A stretch of DNA of 64,000 nucleotides from Syntrophus aciditrophicus SB (GCF_000013405.1 NC_007759.1:2357001-2421000), one strand, 5' to 3'; shown: positions 1-9,671, counted from the first letter of the stretch. Translations and numbers: made by a program. The notes: generated by a model not told the origin, from the sequence alone.

Positions 1-53
1 TGATTTTCCGACCCGCCGGCCTTCTGGGGCGATCTCCAACCCGCAAGGTATAA
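1..53 (+). CDS. livH: LivH-type branched-chain amino-acid ABC permease, C-terminal end only
   Basis: Only the last 16 codons and a TAA stop (51-53) are inside the window, in the frame starting at base 3. They read IFRPAGLLGRSPTRKV, which fits the usual LivH ending with an RP-GLLG motif. The next gene, livM, starts 3 bases after the stop, as expected for a liv operon. The assignment rests on this short tail plus the neighbours livM, livG and livF. Confidence 0.75.
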   Translation, partial: IFRPAGLLGRSPTRKV

Positions 54-56
54 GTC

Positions 57-1259
57 ATGAAGAAGGTAAAGAATGCCGTCCTGACCTCCCTCTGGTTCAT
101 GTTTCTCACGTTTCCTCTACTGGCGATCCGGGTGAACACGATCGAAAACATTGTGGAATGGCGTTGGAAAAACATGATTATCGTCGGAATCGGCACCTTC
201 GTTATGTCGCTTCTCTGGCAATACATGCAGGCCAGAAAGGGATCAGGTCCGGGACCGGCTGAAAAGAAAAATGAATACCTGCATTTTTTTTCCCGAAAAA
301 TTCTCGATGAACCGTTGATTTACAAGTCGATCCTTGTTTCCGGTGGACTGTTCGCCCTTGTTTTTCCCTTTCTTTTCTCCAGTTATCAGACCAGCATCAT
401 GACGACGGCTCTTCTTTACATCGTTCTCGGACTGGGACTGAACATCGTCGTGGGACTTGCGGGCCTGCTCGATCTAGGCTATGTGGCCTTTTATGCCGTA
501 GGCGCTTACACCTATGCCCTTCTCAATGTCCACTTCGGCGTGGGATTCTGGACCGCGCTGCCCATCGGCGCCCTGCTCGCCGCCTGTTTCGGCGTTATCC
601 TCGGCTTTCCCGTCCTGAGGCTCCGGGGGGATTATCTGGCAATCGTAACCCTGGGATTCGGAGAAATCATCCGTCTCATTCTCGAAAACTGGAATGCCTT
701 TTCTTTTGGCCCCAGCGGTATTTCCAACATTCCTCGCCCTGGCTTCTTCGGCATCGAACTCAGCCTGCAAAACGCCACAATTTATATCTATTATCTCATG
801 ATCGCCCTCTGCCTCTTCACCATTCTGGTGGTTAACCGCCTCCAGCATTCGCGTATCGGCCGGGCCTGGATCGCTCTTCGGGAGGATGAACTGGCCTGCG
901 AAGCCATGGGGGTTGACAAAACTCGAACGAAACTGACCGCTTTTGCCCTGGGAGCCACCTGGGCCGGCATGGCCGGGGTGATCCTGGCCGCCAAGACCAC
1001 CTTCATCAATCCGGCGAGCTTCACCTTTCTGGAATCGGCCATGATTCTATCCATCGTTGTGCTGGGAGGCATGGGTTCAATCCCCGGCGTGATTCTGGGC
1101 GCCCTGCTGTTGATGCTTCTTCCGGAATACCTGAGGGTCTTCAAGGATTACAGGATGCTCCTCTTCGGAGCCACCATGGTGCTGATGATGGTCTTCCGGC
1201 CACAGGGCATGATCACGGCCGTCCGGCGGACCTATCAGTACAAGGAGAACGATTCGTGA
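57..1259 (+). CDS. livM: LivM-type permease of a branched-chain amino-acid ABC transporter
   Basis: Inner-membrane permease subunit, 400 residues, of a hydrophobic amino-acid uptake transporter (BPD_transp_2 family). Many hydrophobic segments are visible. The first about 90 residues hold extra membrane segments and a charged loop, longer than in short LivM proteins, and the conserved core runs from about residue 95. The EAA-like loop reads ALREDELACEAMGVD, which docks the ATPase subunits. The C-terminus RPQGMI is typical of the family. The start follows the livH stop by 3 bases and the stop overlaps the livG start by 4. In syntrophs these operons may import amino acids or related carboxylic acids; the substrate cannot be read from sequence. 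Confidence 0.93.
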   Translation: MKKVKNAVLTSLWFMFLTFPLLAIRVNTIENIVEWRWKNMIIVGIGTFVMSLLWQYMQARKGSGPGPAEKKNEYLHFFSRKILDEPLIYKSILVSGGLFALVFPFLFSSYQTSIMTTALLYIVLGLGLNIVVGLAGLLDLGYVAFYAVGAYTYALLNVHFGVGFWTALPIGALLAACFGVILGFPVLRLRGDYLAIVTLGFGEIIRLILENWNAFSFGPSGISNIPRPGFFGIELSLQNATIYIYYLMIALCLFTILVVNRLQHSRIGRAWIALREDELACEAMGVDKTRTKLTAFALGATWAGMAGVILAAKTTFINPASFTFLESAMILSIVVLGGMGSIPGVILGALLLMLLPEYLRVFKDYRMLLFGATMVLMMVFRPQGMITAVRRTYQYKENDS

Positions 1260-2053
1260 CTTCCGAAACGCCCTATCCCGCCCTGGAGGTTCTTGACCTG
1301 ACGATGGATTTCGGCGGTCTGCGCGCCCTCAACGCTGCCACACTTCATGTCAAGGGGGGGGAAATCGTCGCCCTGATCGGACCCAACGGCGCCGGCAAGA
1401 CGACCTTCTTCAACTGCATCACGGGCCTGTACCATCCAACAGAAGGCGATATCTTCATCTGCCCGCCCGGCAAACAAAGGGAACGGATCAACGGTTTGAA
1501 AATCAATGCCGTGACCGAGCGCGGGTTGGCCCGCACCTTCCAGAACATCCGCCTTTTTCAGAACATGACGGTTCTGGAAAACGTCATGCTGGCCCGCCAT
1601 TGCCGAAGTTCCTCCGGAATTCTGGGTGCAGTGCTCCGAAACAGAAAGACCCGACTTGAAGAAAGGGACATCGTGCGCACCAGTTTTGCCATCCTGGAAA
1701 AGATCGGCCTCGCCGATGTGGTCAATCTGCCGGCGAAGAATCTTCCTTACGGGGCGCAGCGGCGTCTGGAGATAGCCCGGGCCATGGCCACGGAACCATT
1801 TCTTCTCCTGTTGGACGAACCCGCCGCTGGAATGAATCCTCAAGAAACACGAGAACTTGAAGGCTTGATCCGGCAGATCCGGGATCAGGAGGGGATCTCC
1901 ATCCTGTTGATCGAACATGACATGAAGCTGGTTATGAGCCTTTGCGACCGGGTGACGGTTCTCGATTACGGCCAGAAAATCGCCGAGGGAACGCCCCGGG
2001 AAATCCGGGAAAACCCCGTTGTCATCAAAGCCTACCTGGGAGAGGATATCTGA
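1256..2053 (+). CDS. livG: LivG-type ATP-binding subunit of a branched-chain amino-acid ABC transporter
   Basis: Cytoplasmic ATPase of the Liv importer, 265 residues. Walker A GPNGAGKTT lies at about residues 42-50, followed by the LivG-specific RTFQNIRLF stretch, a signature region LPYGAQRRLEIARA, Walker B LLLLDEPAAGMNP, and the H-loop in LLIEHDM. The start is GTG, overlapping the livM stop as GTGA, so the two are probably translationally coupled. The signature deviates from LSGGQ (here PYGAQ), as is normal for LivG. Confidence 0.95.
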   Translation: MTSETPYPALEVLDLTMDFGGLRALNAATLHVKGGEIVALIGPNGAGKTTFFNCITGLYHPTEGDIFICPPGKQRERINGLKINAVTERGLARTFQNIRLFQNMTVLENVMLARHCRSSSGILGAVLRNRKTRLEERDIVRTSFAILEKIGLADVVNLPAKNLPYGAQRRLEIARAMATEPFLLLLDEPAAGMNPQETRELEGLIRQIRDQEGISILLIEHDMKLVMSLCDRVTVLDYGQKIAEGTPREIRENPVVIKAYLGEDI

Positions 2054-2055
2054 TC

Positions 2056-2763
2056 ATGCTCGAATTGCGTCAGGTAGAAACCTGGTACGGGAACATCCAG
2101 GCGCTGAAAGGCATCAGCATCAAGGTCCGCCCGGGAGAAATCATCACCCTGATCGGCGCCAACGGAGCAGGGAAAAGCACGACTCTCATGTCGATTTCCG
2201 GACTCGTTCCTCCCCGGAGGGGGGAGATTCTCTTTGAGGGACAGCCCATTCACACCCGGACACCCGATGCCATCGTGGCCTTGGGAATCTGTCAGGTCCC
2301 GGAAGGCCGGCACATCTTTCCCCAATTGACCGTTGCGGAAAACCTCGACATGGGGGCCTTTCTTCGCAGGGATCGATCAGGAATCAAAAACGATCTGGAC
2401 TATGTCTTCGATCTGTTTCCGATCCTTGCCGACCGCCGCCATCAGCCCGGTGGAACGCTGAGCGGCGGCGAACAGCAGATGCTGGCGATATCCCGAGCAC
2501 TCATGGCCCGGCCAAAGCTTCTACTCCTCGATGAACCGTCCCTGGGTCTTGCCCCGATGATGGTCCGTCTCATCTTTCAGATCATCCGCAAAATCAACCT
2601 GGAAAACGAAACAACCATTTTTCTGGTAGAACAGAATGCCCATATGGCGCTTCAGGTCGCCCATCGGGGGTACGTCCTGGAAAACGGCAGAATTCTGATG
2701 GAAGGAACATCTGAGAAGCTTCTCCACAACGAAGCCGTCCGACAGGCCTATCTTGGACTGTAA
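2056..2763 (+). CDS. livF: LivF-type ATP-binding subunit of a branched-chain amino-acid ABC transporter
   Basis: Second ATPase subunit, 235 residues. Walker A GANGAGKST lies at about residues 33-41, followed by the LivF-typical QVPEGRHIFP, the signature LSGGEQQML, Walker B LLLLDEPSLGLAP and H-loop region FLVEQN. The frame stays open upstream, but ATG 2056 is chosen: it lies 2 bases after the livG stop and gives the standard N-terminus MLELRQVETWYG. It is the last gene of the operon. The following 190 bases carry only a weak AT-rich inverted repeat (2810-2826) and no clear terminator. Confidence 0.95.
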   Translation: MLELRQVETWYGNIQALKGISIKVRPGEIITLIGANGAGKSTTLMSISGLVPPRRGEILFEGQPIHTRTPDAIVALGICQVPEGRHIFPQLTVAENLDMGAFLRRDRSGIKNDLDYVFDLFPILADRRHQPGGTLSGGEQQMLAISRALMARPKLLLLDEPSLGLAPMMVRLIFQIIRKINLENETTIFLVEQNAHMALQVAHRGYVLENGRILMEGTSEKLLHNEAVRQAYLGL

Positions 2764-2953
2764 TGGAAAACATTAACAAAAAAGGAACTTTACAAAACAG
2801 TCTATACAGTGGTATTTAAATTACCATTGCGGAATTGATCAGGACGGTCCATCTTTTTTCAGCGTCTCCCTTCCCCCTTCTTCCACACACTTTGGTCCGC
2901 CTGACCCGCATATCCCTGAACCCTCTAAGGGTTCCCCCATGGAGGAGATGCCC

Positions 2954-3400
2954 ATGAATTACATCAAAATCAGTCTGGATGATGAGATCACGGAAACGGC
3001 CCGTGAGTTTGAAAAAACCATTGACGACATGTTTCACATGATCAATTCAGGCTATTCCGTTTCCCAACGCACCTGGCGGCCCCAGATGGATATCTACGAA
3101 TCCCCCGACCGGCTCATTATTTTCGCGGAAATGGCCGGGGTAAAGCGGGAGCATATTCATCTGGAAATCAGCAGTCGGACCGTCAAGGTCTATGGAAGAC
3201 GAACCACCGGTGCCGGAATCGGCAACGCCCGTTACCATCTCGCGGAAATTCCCTTCGGTTATTTCGAGCGGAGCCTGGTGCTGCCCGCCCCCATAGACAC
3301 CGACTCCGCGGAAGCGGTTTACGCCGACGGCCTTCTGGAGATTCGCATGACCAAACTTCCTCTGAGCAAAGTCCATAAAATCATGTTCCAGCATCGTTGA
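2954..3400 (+). CDS. Hsp20-family small heat-shock protein
   Basis: Alpha-crystallin-type holdase chaperone, about 148 residues, that binds unfolding proteins in the cytoplasm. The crystallin core starts at RPQMDIYESPDRLIIFAEMAG and ends near the GLLEIRMTKLP strand, the family's conserved A-x-x-x-GLL element. Three in-frame ATGs occur (2939, 2948, 2954). ATG 2954 is preferred because GGAGG at 2941-2945 sits 8 bases before it. No IxI-type C-terminal motif is obvious. The gene lies 45 bases upstream of lon; both belong to protein quality control and are likely co-expressed. No sigma-32 or CIRCE element was recognised upstream. Confidence 0.92.
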   Translation: MNYIKISLDDEITETAREFEKTIDDMFHMINSGYSVSQRTWRPQMDIYESPDRLIIFAEMAGVKREHIHLEISSRTVKVYGRRTTGAGIGNARYHLAEIPFGYFERSLVLPAPIDTDSAEAVYADGLLEIRMTKLPLSKVHKIMFQHR

Positions 3401-3445
3401 CAGGAAAAATTCCCTTAAGGAAACCACATTGCTGTGGAGGTTCCC

Positions 3446-5806
3446 ATGCCGGAAAGCACGATCAACGAGGATTCCAAAATCTTCAAGTTGCCTGAAATCC
3501 TTCCCATCATGCCTATTTTTCATACCGTGGCCTTCCCGAAGATGATGTTTCCCATGGATATCGTTGGAAATCGTTTCATCCAGTTGGTAGATGAAGCCAT
3601 GGCAAAGGACCGGCTGCTGGGACTGGTGCTGACCAGAAAAGCGCCGTCCGCCGAGGGACCGTTATGCCAGTGCGAGGATCTCCATCGCGTCGGCACCTGC
3701 GTATCCATCCTGAAATTGGCCAAACAGGCCGGTGAAAAGGCCCAGCTTGTGGTCCAGGGTCTTGCCCGCTTCCGGATTGTCGAATTCCTTGAAGAGGAAC
3801 CTTACATCCAGGCCCGCGTCGAGAAGATCGAGGCGGACATCCTCATCAAGGATCTTGAAATCGAAGCCCTCATGGCCAATCTTTCCACTCTTTTTGATCG
3901 TGTTATCAAGCTGTCCCCGTTTCTTCCCCAGGAGTTCGCAGCCATGGCCAAATCCATCCAGGAGCCGGGCGATTTGGCCGACATCATTGCTTCCATCGTC
4001 AACGCCTCTGTGGAAGACAAGCAGAAAATCCTCGAGACGCTTGATATCCGGCAGCGCCTGAGAGAAATCACCCTCATCGTCAACCATCAGCTGGAAATTC
4101 TGGAACTGGGCAGTAAAATCCAGTCGCAGGTCCAGGAAGATATCGATAAAAGTCAGCGGGATTTCTACCTCCGCCAGCAATTGAAGGCAATCCGCGAAGA
4201 GCTGGGTGAGTCCGACGAAAACCGGGTCGAAGTCGCGGAATACCGCAAAAAGATCGAAGAGAAAATGCTGACGGAAGAGGCCAGGAAGGAAGCCTTCCGG
4301 GAACTGGACAGGATGTCGCGCATGCATCCTGCCTCGGCGGAATATTCCGTGGCGACGACTTATCTGGACTGGATCACGTCGCTTCCGTGGAATGAACGGA
4401 CACAGGACAACCAGGACATCAGGCAGGCCCGTCGAATCCTCGACGAGGACCACTATGGCCTGGATAAGGCCAAAAAGCGCATCATCGAATATCTCGCTGT
4501 CCGCAAACTTAAGCCGGACACGAAAGGGCCGATTCTCTGCTTTGTCGGGCCGCCGGGAACAGGAAAAACCTCATTGGCCCAATCGATTGCCCGGGCGCTG
4601 GGACGGAAATTTTATCGGATTTCTCTGGGCGGGGTTCACGATGAAGCGGAAATCCGCGGTCACCGCCGGACTTACGTCGGCGCGCTGCCGGGGCGCATCA
4701 TTCAGGGAATTCGCCGGGCTGAATCCAGCAACCCCGTTTTCGTACTCGATGAAATCGACAAGGTGGGCAGCGACTTCCGGGGAGATCCCTCCTCCGCTCT
4801 GCTGGAAGTGCTTGATCCGGAGCAGAATTTCGCCTTCATGGATCACTACCTGGGTGTTGCGTTTGACCTTTCCCATGTGACCTTCATCACCACGGCAAAC
4901 ATCCTGGACACCATCCCGCCCGCCCTCAGGGATCGCCTTGAAGTCATCGAACTGCCGGGTTACACCCAGGATGAAAAGCTGCGGATCGCGGAACGCTATC
5001 TGATTCCCCGGCAGAGGGAGGCCAACGGCCTGACTCCGGAGCAGATCAAGTTCACCCGCGGCGCCGCCAGACTGATCATTTCCGGCTATACCCGTGAAGC
5101 GGGCGTCCGCAACCTGGAACGGGAAATCGCCGCGGTCTGCCGTGGCGTCGCCAGCCAGATTGCCGAAGGTGAAATCTCATCGGCGCTCATCAGCGCCCGT
5201 GATATTCATCGGTACCTGGGACCTGTCCGAATGATTTCGGACGCCAGGGAGCGGATATCCAAACCGGGCATTGCCATGGGACTGGCCTGGACTCCTACAG
5301 GAGGCGACCTGCTGTTTGTTGAAGCGACCGCCATGAAGGGCAGAAAAGGCCTGACCCTGACCGGACAACTGGGAGAGGTCATGAAGGAATCGGCCAGCGC
5401 CGCGCTCAGTTTCATCCGCTCCAACGCGGTAAAAATCGGTATCCCGGTCGACTTTTTTGAAGAAACCGACATTCACATACACGTCCCCGCGGGCGCAATC
5501 CCCAAGGACGGCCCTTCCGCCGGGGTGACCATGCTTGCCGCGCTGGCCTCCCTGCTCACAAATCGAACGGTAAAAAACGATCTGGCAATGACGGGAGAAA
5601 TTACTCTGCGAGGGCTGGTACTTCCCGTAGGAGGCATCAAGGAGAAAGTGCTGGCTGCTCATCGCGCGGGAATCAAAACCATAATTCTTCCCAAATGGAA
5701 CCGGAAAGATCTGGAGGAAATACCCTCAAAAGTAAGGAAAGAAATGAACTTCGTCTTCGTCAATGACATGCGTGAAGTTCTGAACATCGCGCTTTCCAGG
5801 AAATAA
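3446..5806 (+). CDS. lon: ATP-dependent protease Lon
   Basis: AAA+ serine protease, 786 residues, degrading misfolded and regulatory proteins. The order is an N-terminal substrate-binding domain (about 15-205), a coiled helical region, the AAA+ module with Walker [10 protein letters not shown] near residue 368, and a C-terminal protease domain with catalytic Ser691 in PKDGPSAG and Lys734 in the [11 protein letters not shown] motif. The 43-residue Ser-Lys spacing matches E. coli Lon (S679/K722). A GTG lies upstream at 3434, but GGAGG at 3436-3440 is a good ribosome site for ATG 3446, so the latter is chosen. Directly downstream of hsp20. Confidence 0.97.
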   Translation: MPESTINEDSKIFKLPEILPIMPIFHTVAFPKMMFPMDIVGNRFIQLVDEAMAKDRLLGLVLTRKAPSAEGPLCQCEDLHRVGTCVSILKLAKQAGEKAQLVVQGLARFRIVEFLEEEPYIQARVEKIEADILIKDLEIEALMANLSTLFDRVIKLSPFLPQEFAAMAKSIQEPGDLADIIASIVNASVEDKQKILETLDIRQRLREITLIVNHQLEILELGSKIQSQVQEDIDKSQRDFYLRQQLKAIREELGESDENRVEVAEYRKKIEEKMLTEEARKEAFRELDRMSRMHPASAEYSVATTYLDWITSLPWNERTQDNQDIRQARRILDEDHYGLDKAKKRIIEYLAVRKLKPDTKGPILCFVGPPGTGKTSLAQSIARALGRKFYRISLGGVHDEAEIRGHRRTYVGALPGRIIQGIRRAESSNPVFVLDEIDKVGSDFRGDPSSALLEVLDPEQNFAFMDHYLGVAFDLSHVTFITTANILDTIPPALRDRLEVIELPGYTQDEKLRIAERYLIPRQREANGLTPEQIKFTRGAARLIISGYTREAGVRNLEREIAAVCRGVASQIAEGEISSALISARDIHRYLGPVRMISDARERISKPGIAMGLAWTPTGGDLLFVEATAMKGRKGLTLTGQLGEVMKESASAALSFIRSNAVKIGIPVDFFEETDIHIHVPAGAIPKDGPSAGVTMLAALASLLTNRTVKNDLAMTGEITLRGLVLPVGGIKEKVLAAHRAGIKTIILPKWNRKDLEEIPSKVRKEMNFVFVNDMREVLNIALSRK

Positions 5807-5829
5807 TGACTACATGCGCAAGGCAATTC

Positions 5830-5843
5830 GCCGGGAAACCGGC
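5830..5843 (+). terminator. Possible lon terminator hairpin
   Basis: A 5-bp stem, GCCGG/CCGGC, closed by a GAAA loop lies 24 bases after the lon stop. It is followed by TATATTGCAATTTGAG rather than a clear T run, so intrinsic termination would be weak. It may only stabilise the 3' end. Confidence 0.35.
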
Positions 5844-5971
5844 TATATTGCAATTTGAGGGCTTATTCCCTGCCCCGGCACAGGAAATCACCTGCATGCA
5901 AGCGGATGCAAAATAAGGATTTTGGAAGCCATAAATCAGGGTTCCCCTTATAGCTCAGTCGAAAAAGTTCA

Positions 5972-6000
5972 TTTATATATAAGTCAAATTTCCTTATAAA
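5972..6000 (+). promoter_or_regulatory. Candidate sigma-70 promoter of the exopolysaccharide operon
   Basis: TTTATA (5972-5977), 17 bases, TATAAA (5995-6000). The -35 is weak and the -10 good, in an AT-rich stretch. The predicted start near 6007 would place the whole structured leader (6012-6099) at the 5' end of the transcript. The rest of the 5807-5971 gap shows nothing coding. Confidence 0.45.
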
Positions 6001-6011
6001 AATGTAATGGT

Positions 6012-6099
6012 GGCGGTTTTTTCCTTCAAGTCCTGATTGACGGTAAACTGCCGAAAAGAGCAACAAAGGCAATGCCGTAAACCGCCGCCGAAAGGCGGC
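6012..6099 (+). ncRNA. Structured 5' leader with mutually exclusive helices (riboswitch-like)
   Basis: Seen directly: GGCGGTTT (6012-6019) is perfectly complementary to AAACCGCC (6079-6086). Inside that helix ACGG (6040-6043) pairs with CCGT (6075-6078) and TGCC (6049-6052) with GGCA (6068-6071). The 3' strand of the long helix overlaps a strong hairpin GCCGCC-GAAA-GGCGGC (6084-6099), so the two cannot form together. Two similar blocks, GGTAAACTGCCGAAAAG (6042-6058) and GCCGTAAACCGCCGCCGAAAGG (6074-6095, shown as its two halves GCCGTAAACC and GCCGCCGAAAGG), follow each other. A strong ribosome site, AAGGAGG, lies about 27 bases downstream. Inference: a regulatory leader. It does not match the c-di-GMP-I core I know, so no ligand is proposed. 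Confidence 0.5.
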
Positions 6100-6137
6100 T
6101 CTTAATCCTTTGAAGACAGATCAATAAGGAGGAATCG

Positions 6138-6704
6138 ATGAAAAAAAACAGCAAAGGGATCATCTGCTGTCTGGTTTCTGTCTTGTTCGTCATTGTTGCA
6201 GGGACTGTCTTTGCTGCGAGCAGCACATACAAAATCAGTCCTGGAGACTCTCTTGAAATTTCCGTATGGAAAGATCAAAGTCTCACCCGAACACTGGTCG
6301 TCCCCCCGGATGGCTTCATTTCCTTCCCCCTGATCAAGGATCTGGACGTCTCCAATCTTACCGTTCCTGAACTTCGAGACATAGTTACCAAAAAACTGGC
6401 TGCCTATGTACCCGACGCCAACGTCACGGTCATTCTTCTCCAAACCCCAAGCATGACAGCCTATGTCATGGGCAAGGTCAACAAGCCCGGTCAGTTTCCT
6501 ATCACGACAGAAACCACCGTCCTGCAGATTCTCGCGATGGCGGGAGATCTGAATCCTTATGCCGCGGGCAGCAAAATTTTCGTTCTTCGTCATGAAAAGG
6601 GGAAAAGCACAAAAATCCCCTTCGATTATAATGAAGTAAAGCGGTTTGAAAGACTTGAGCAAAATATTTACCTGAAACGCGGCGACGTCGTTGTGGTTCC
6701 GTAA
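6138..6704 (+). CDS. Wza-type polysaccharide export lipoprotein-like protein of a PEP-CTERM/EPS locus
   Basis: Periplasmic or outer-membrane polysaccharide export protein, 188 residues. A signal peptide (about 1-27, ending VFA-AS) precedes the Poly_export motif SPGDSLEISVW, then a SLBB-type repeat with VMGKVNKPGQFPI. It is short compared with full Wza and lacks an obvious lipobox cysteine after the signal, as in the EpsE-like proteins of exosortase-linked loci. The start has a strong AAGGAGG 5 bases before ATG. First gene of a five-gene set with OMP, chain-length, kinase and ATPase genes, behind the structured leader. Confidence 0.85.
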   Translation: MKKNSKGIICCLVSVLFVIVAGTVFAASSTYKISPGDSLEISVWKDQSLTRTLVVPPDGFISFPLIKDLDVSNLTVPELRDIVTKKLAAYVPDANVTVILLQTPSMTAYVMGKVNKPGQFPITTETTVLQILAMAGDLNPYAAGSKIFVLRHEKGKSTKIPFDYNEVKRFERLEQNIYLKRGDVVVVP

Positions 6705-6810
6705 CAACCTGACATTCAAATATGTTTTCTGTACACTTTTTTTCCCCTGAGTTTCCGGACGAATTCGTTTCCATGCTCATGGTGAAAATTTTTATGAAAG
6801 GAATGATACA

Positions 6811-8004
6811 ATGAATACAAAACACCTCCCTTCCAGCGGCCTCCGAAGCACGAGCAAGTTGTCCATTTTCATTTTGTCTCTCGTCCTGTCCGGTTTGCTT
6901 TTAACCGGGCAAGCCCGAGCCGCGGAAAGGACGATTACTCCCTCGGTCGGGGTCAAGGCGGAGTACAATGACAACATTGATTTTTCTCATGGAAATGAAC
7001 GGGATGATTATATCGGCACCATCAGCCCGGGCCTTAAGCTGGATTATAAAACCGAACGAACGGTCCTTGGCGCCATGGCAAGAATCGATGTCGTCGAATA
7101 TCTGGATGAAACCGATGAAAATACCGTGAATCAGACATATGGCTTGAATGCCTCTCACATGCTGCTGGAAAAGCTCGGCATAAGGGCTAACGCCGGCTAT
7201 ATCCGCGATACAACCACGGACTCGTATCTGGAGGAAACCGGCTTGATTACAAGGAAATCCACGCGCCATAGTTATCGGGCTGGAGCGGGGCTTACCTATA
7301 ACCTGACCGAAATTTCGGATTTGGGTCTCGATTACGCCTATTCAAAAAGTGACTATGATGAGGAGGACAAAGTAGACTCTACAAAAGATACCGTAAGTAT
7401 GGCCTATCGTCACTTCTTTCGTGAACGCCGCGATATCGTAACGGTTACGCCTTTCTACTCCCGTTACGACTCCGATACCAGCACCACGGACAACTACGGT
7501 CTCTCCGTGGGATTGACCCACCGCCTCCAGGAGACCCTGGTGATGGATGTCGCACTGGGTGTCCGATACTCCGACGCGGAATACCATGATCTGGGCACAA
7601 CAGATGACAACTGGGACTGGACGGCCAATATTGCGGCAACGAAGTCCTGGGAAACGGCGTCCGCCACCATCGGTTACGGGCGGGATCTGTATTACAGCGA
7701 TCAGGGCGAGCCGATCAACGTGGACCGTTTTTATGCAAGAGCCAACAGAAATCTTACAGAGCGATTCGGCGTGAGCCTGACCGGCAGTCTTTACTTCTCC
7801 AAATCCGACGATGAGGTAGGCAATGAAGATACACGTTACTGGGAAGTCACTCCCAGCCTTTACTACAATATAACACGGGATCACCGGCTGGAAGTGGGAT
7901 ACAGTTATGCCAACGATTACGACAAGACCTTGACGGAGGACGACGAAGCGGAACGGAACAGAATCTGGGTTCTTCTGACATTCAACTTCCCCAAGACCTG
8001 GTAA
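6811..8004 (+). CDS. PEP-CTERM-system-associated outer-membrane beta-barrel protein
   Basis: 397 residues with a signal peptide ending ARA-AE near residue 38. The rest is rich in alternating hydrophobic/polar strands with aromatic girdles and acidic loops (for example GVKAEYNDNIDFS, YSYANDYDKTL). The C-terminus WVLLTFNFPKTW ends in an aromatic residue as outer-membrane barrels do. This resembles the putative exopolysaccharide outer-membrane protein family of exosortase/PEP-CTERM loci. The neighbours on both sides support a role in polysaccharide passage or surface display. The exact substrate is unknown. Confidence 0.75.
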   Translation: MNTKHLPSSGLRSTSKLSIFILSLVLSGLLLTGQARAAERTITPSVGVKAEYNDNIDFSHGNERDDYIGTISPGLKLDYKTERTVLGAMARIDVVEYLDETDENTVNQTYGLNASHMLLEKLGIRANAGYIRDTTTDSYLEETGLITRKSTRHSYRAGAGLTYNLTEISDLGLDYAYSKSDYDEEDKVDSTKDTVSMAYRHFFRERRDIVTVTPFYSRYDSDTSTTDNYGLSVGLTHRLQETLVMDVALGVRYSDAEYHDLGTTDDNWDWTANIAATKSWETASATIGYGRDLYYSDQGEPINVDRFYARANRNLTERFGVSLTGSLYFSKSDDEVGNEDTRYWEVTPSLYYNITRDHRLEVGYSYANDYDKTLTEDDEAERNRIWVLLTFNFPKTW

Positions 8005-8071
8005 GACAGCCACATCGTCGAGAATAAAGAAAAACAAACAAAACCCCTTTATAAAGCAAAGGTGAAGCGCC

Positions 8072-9616
8072 ATGGAAAAGCAGAAGGATTTTAAAGAAAT
8101 CGTGCAATTATTCAAAAGACGAAAAAAAACATTTCTTGTCGCGTTCTTTTCCATTCTGTCACTGGCAATTCTTGTCGCTTACATTCTTCCACCTGTATAT
8201 GTTTCGAAATCAACGATTCTTATCGAAGCACAGCAGATCCCCAATGAATATGTCCGAACTTCTGGTTCCAGTTACGTAGAGGAAAGACTGTCCACGATCA
8301 CTCAGCAGATTCTCAGCAGTTCCAAACTCATGGAAATCATCAACCAGTTCAACCTCTATCCGGACAGTCGCAATAAATCCTCAATTGAAGAAATCTCCGA
8401 AAAAATGCGCAACGACATTAAACTGGAAACGATCAGCACCTTCGATCTCAGCAAAAACACTCCCGGCATGTCCAATTCTTCCCGATCAAGGGAGACCACC
8501 GTTGCCTTTCGTCTTGCCTATGAAGGCAGCGATCCCGTCACGGTGCAGAAAGTGGCCGATGGCCTGGCCTCTCTTTATTTGAAGGAAAATATCAGGACAA
8601 GGAGTGAACGGGCAACGGTTACCGCGGATTTTCTCGATTCGCAGCTTGCTGAAGTCAAAAAGCAGATGGATGATGCCGCCGATAAGCTCAGCGCATTGAA
8701 AAGCGCGCACATGGGCGAACTGCCGGAGCAGAACGTAAGTGTCACGCAGGCCATCGACCGGCTCAGTCGCGACCTCGACCAGATCAATGCCCAGCTCCGC
8801 GCCGCCCAGCAAAGAAAAGCTTACCTCATCGGCCAGTTGGCTTCCGTCGAACAATACATCCCCGACAGATCGCCACGAGAAACGGAAATGCATCCCGATG
8901 AGCGGCTGGATTCTCTTCGCAATGAACTGATCAACCGCCAGACAACCTTTACGGATAAGCATCCGGATATAATTCGCCTGAAAAGAGAAATCCGTGAACT
9001 GGAAAAACAGCTGGCCGATGCAAGAAAAACAGGGTCTGGCACGGACATTCGTCCTGGAAAGAAAATCGTCAATCCCGCCTATACCAATCTGAAAACCCAG
9101 ATTGAAACGGCGACCATGGAAATTAGCTCCCTCCAACAACAGGGCGGCCAGGTCAGAAGCCAGTTGAATTCCTATCAGAGCAAGCTTTACCGTGCTCCAA
9201 TGATAGAAGGGGATTATAACAGACTCCGAACAGATTACGAGAATGCCAGAAACAAGTATAACGACCTCATGAACAAGCTGATGGAGGCCAAGGTTACCCA
9301 GGGGATGGAGAAAGCACAGCATGCGGAACGCTTCACCATTATTGAACCGGCCTCTTTTCCGGAAAAACCGGATAGACCAAACCGGTTGAAAATTATCCTC
9401 ACCGGCCTTTTCCTGTCTCTGTTCGGCGGTATCGTGCTTGTCGCTGCCCAGGAATCCCTGGACCAGTCCATAAAAACGGTGGATGATTTGACCAGGGTCG
9501 CCAAATCCCCGGTATTGTCCGTAATCCCTTTCATAACGAACAGGAAGCAGATCAGTCGGAGCTCAAAAAAGGGAACTCCATTGAATCCGCAAGCTTCGGC
9601 AAAGGGGACAACGTGA
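8072..9616 (+). CDS. Wzz/GNVR-type polysaccharide chain-length determinant protein
   Basis: Inner-membrane polysaccharide copolymerase, 514 residues. One membrane segment lies near residues 22-45 and a second near 447-465, flanking a large periplasmic region with long coiled coils (about 170-260 and 285-420). The GNVR-like motif region reads APMIEGDYNRLRTDYENARNKYNDLMNKLMEA. The proline-rich stretch PASFPEKPDRPNR before the second membrane segment is typical. It partners the tyrosine autokinase encoded next. The start has AAAGGTG 7-8 bases upstream. Confidence 0.88.
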   Translation: MEKQKDFKEIVQLFKRRKKTFLVAFFSILSLAILVAYILPPVYVSKSTILIEAQQIPNEYVRTSGSSYVEERLSTITQQILSSSKLMEIINQFNLYPDSRNKSSIEEISEKMRNDIKLETISTFDLSKNTPGMSNSSRSRETTVAFRLAYEGSDPVTVQKVADGLASLYLKENIRTRSERATVTADFLDSQLAEVKKQMDDAADKLSALKSAHMGELPEQNVSVTQAIDRLSRDLDQINAQLRAAQQRKAYLIGQLASVEQYIPDRSPRETEMHPDERLDSLRNELINRQTTFTDKHPDIIRLKREIRELEKQLADARKTGSGTDIRPGKKIVNPAYTNLKTQIETATMEISSLQQQGGQVRSQLNSYQSKLYRAPMIEGDYNRLRTDYENARNKYNDLMNKLMEAKVTQGMEKAQHAERFTIIEPASFPEKPDRPNRLKIILTGLFLSLFGGIVLVAAQESLDQSIKTVDDLTRVAKSPVLSVIPFITNRKQISRSSKKGTPLNPQASAKGTT

Positions 9617-9671
9617 ATGCAGCCTTGCATATAATTCAGATCAGACAGTTAACCAAGAAGAGGTGAAAGCC

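Noticed and set aside
2810-2826. AT-rich inverted repeat TGGTA...TACCA after livF
   Set aside because: Five-base arms in AT-rich DNA with no T run; expected by chance and not a clear terminator or operator.
6040-6099. c-di-GMP-I (GEMM) riboswitch
   Set aside because: Some short matches (AAAC, CGAAAG) occur, but the conserved GACGCAAAGCC segment and the tetraloop-receptor layout are not seen. Reported instead as an unassigned structured leader.
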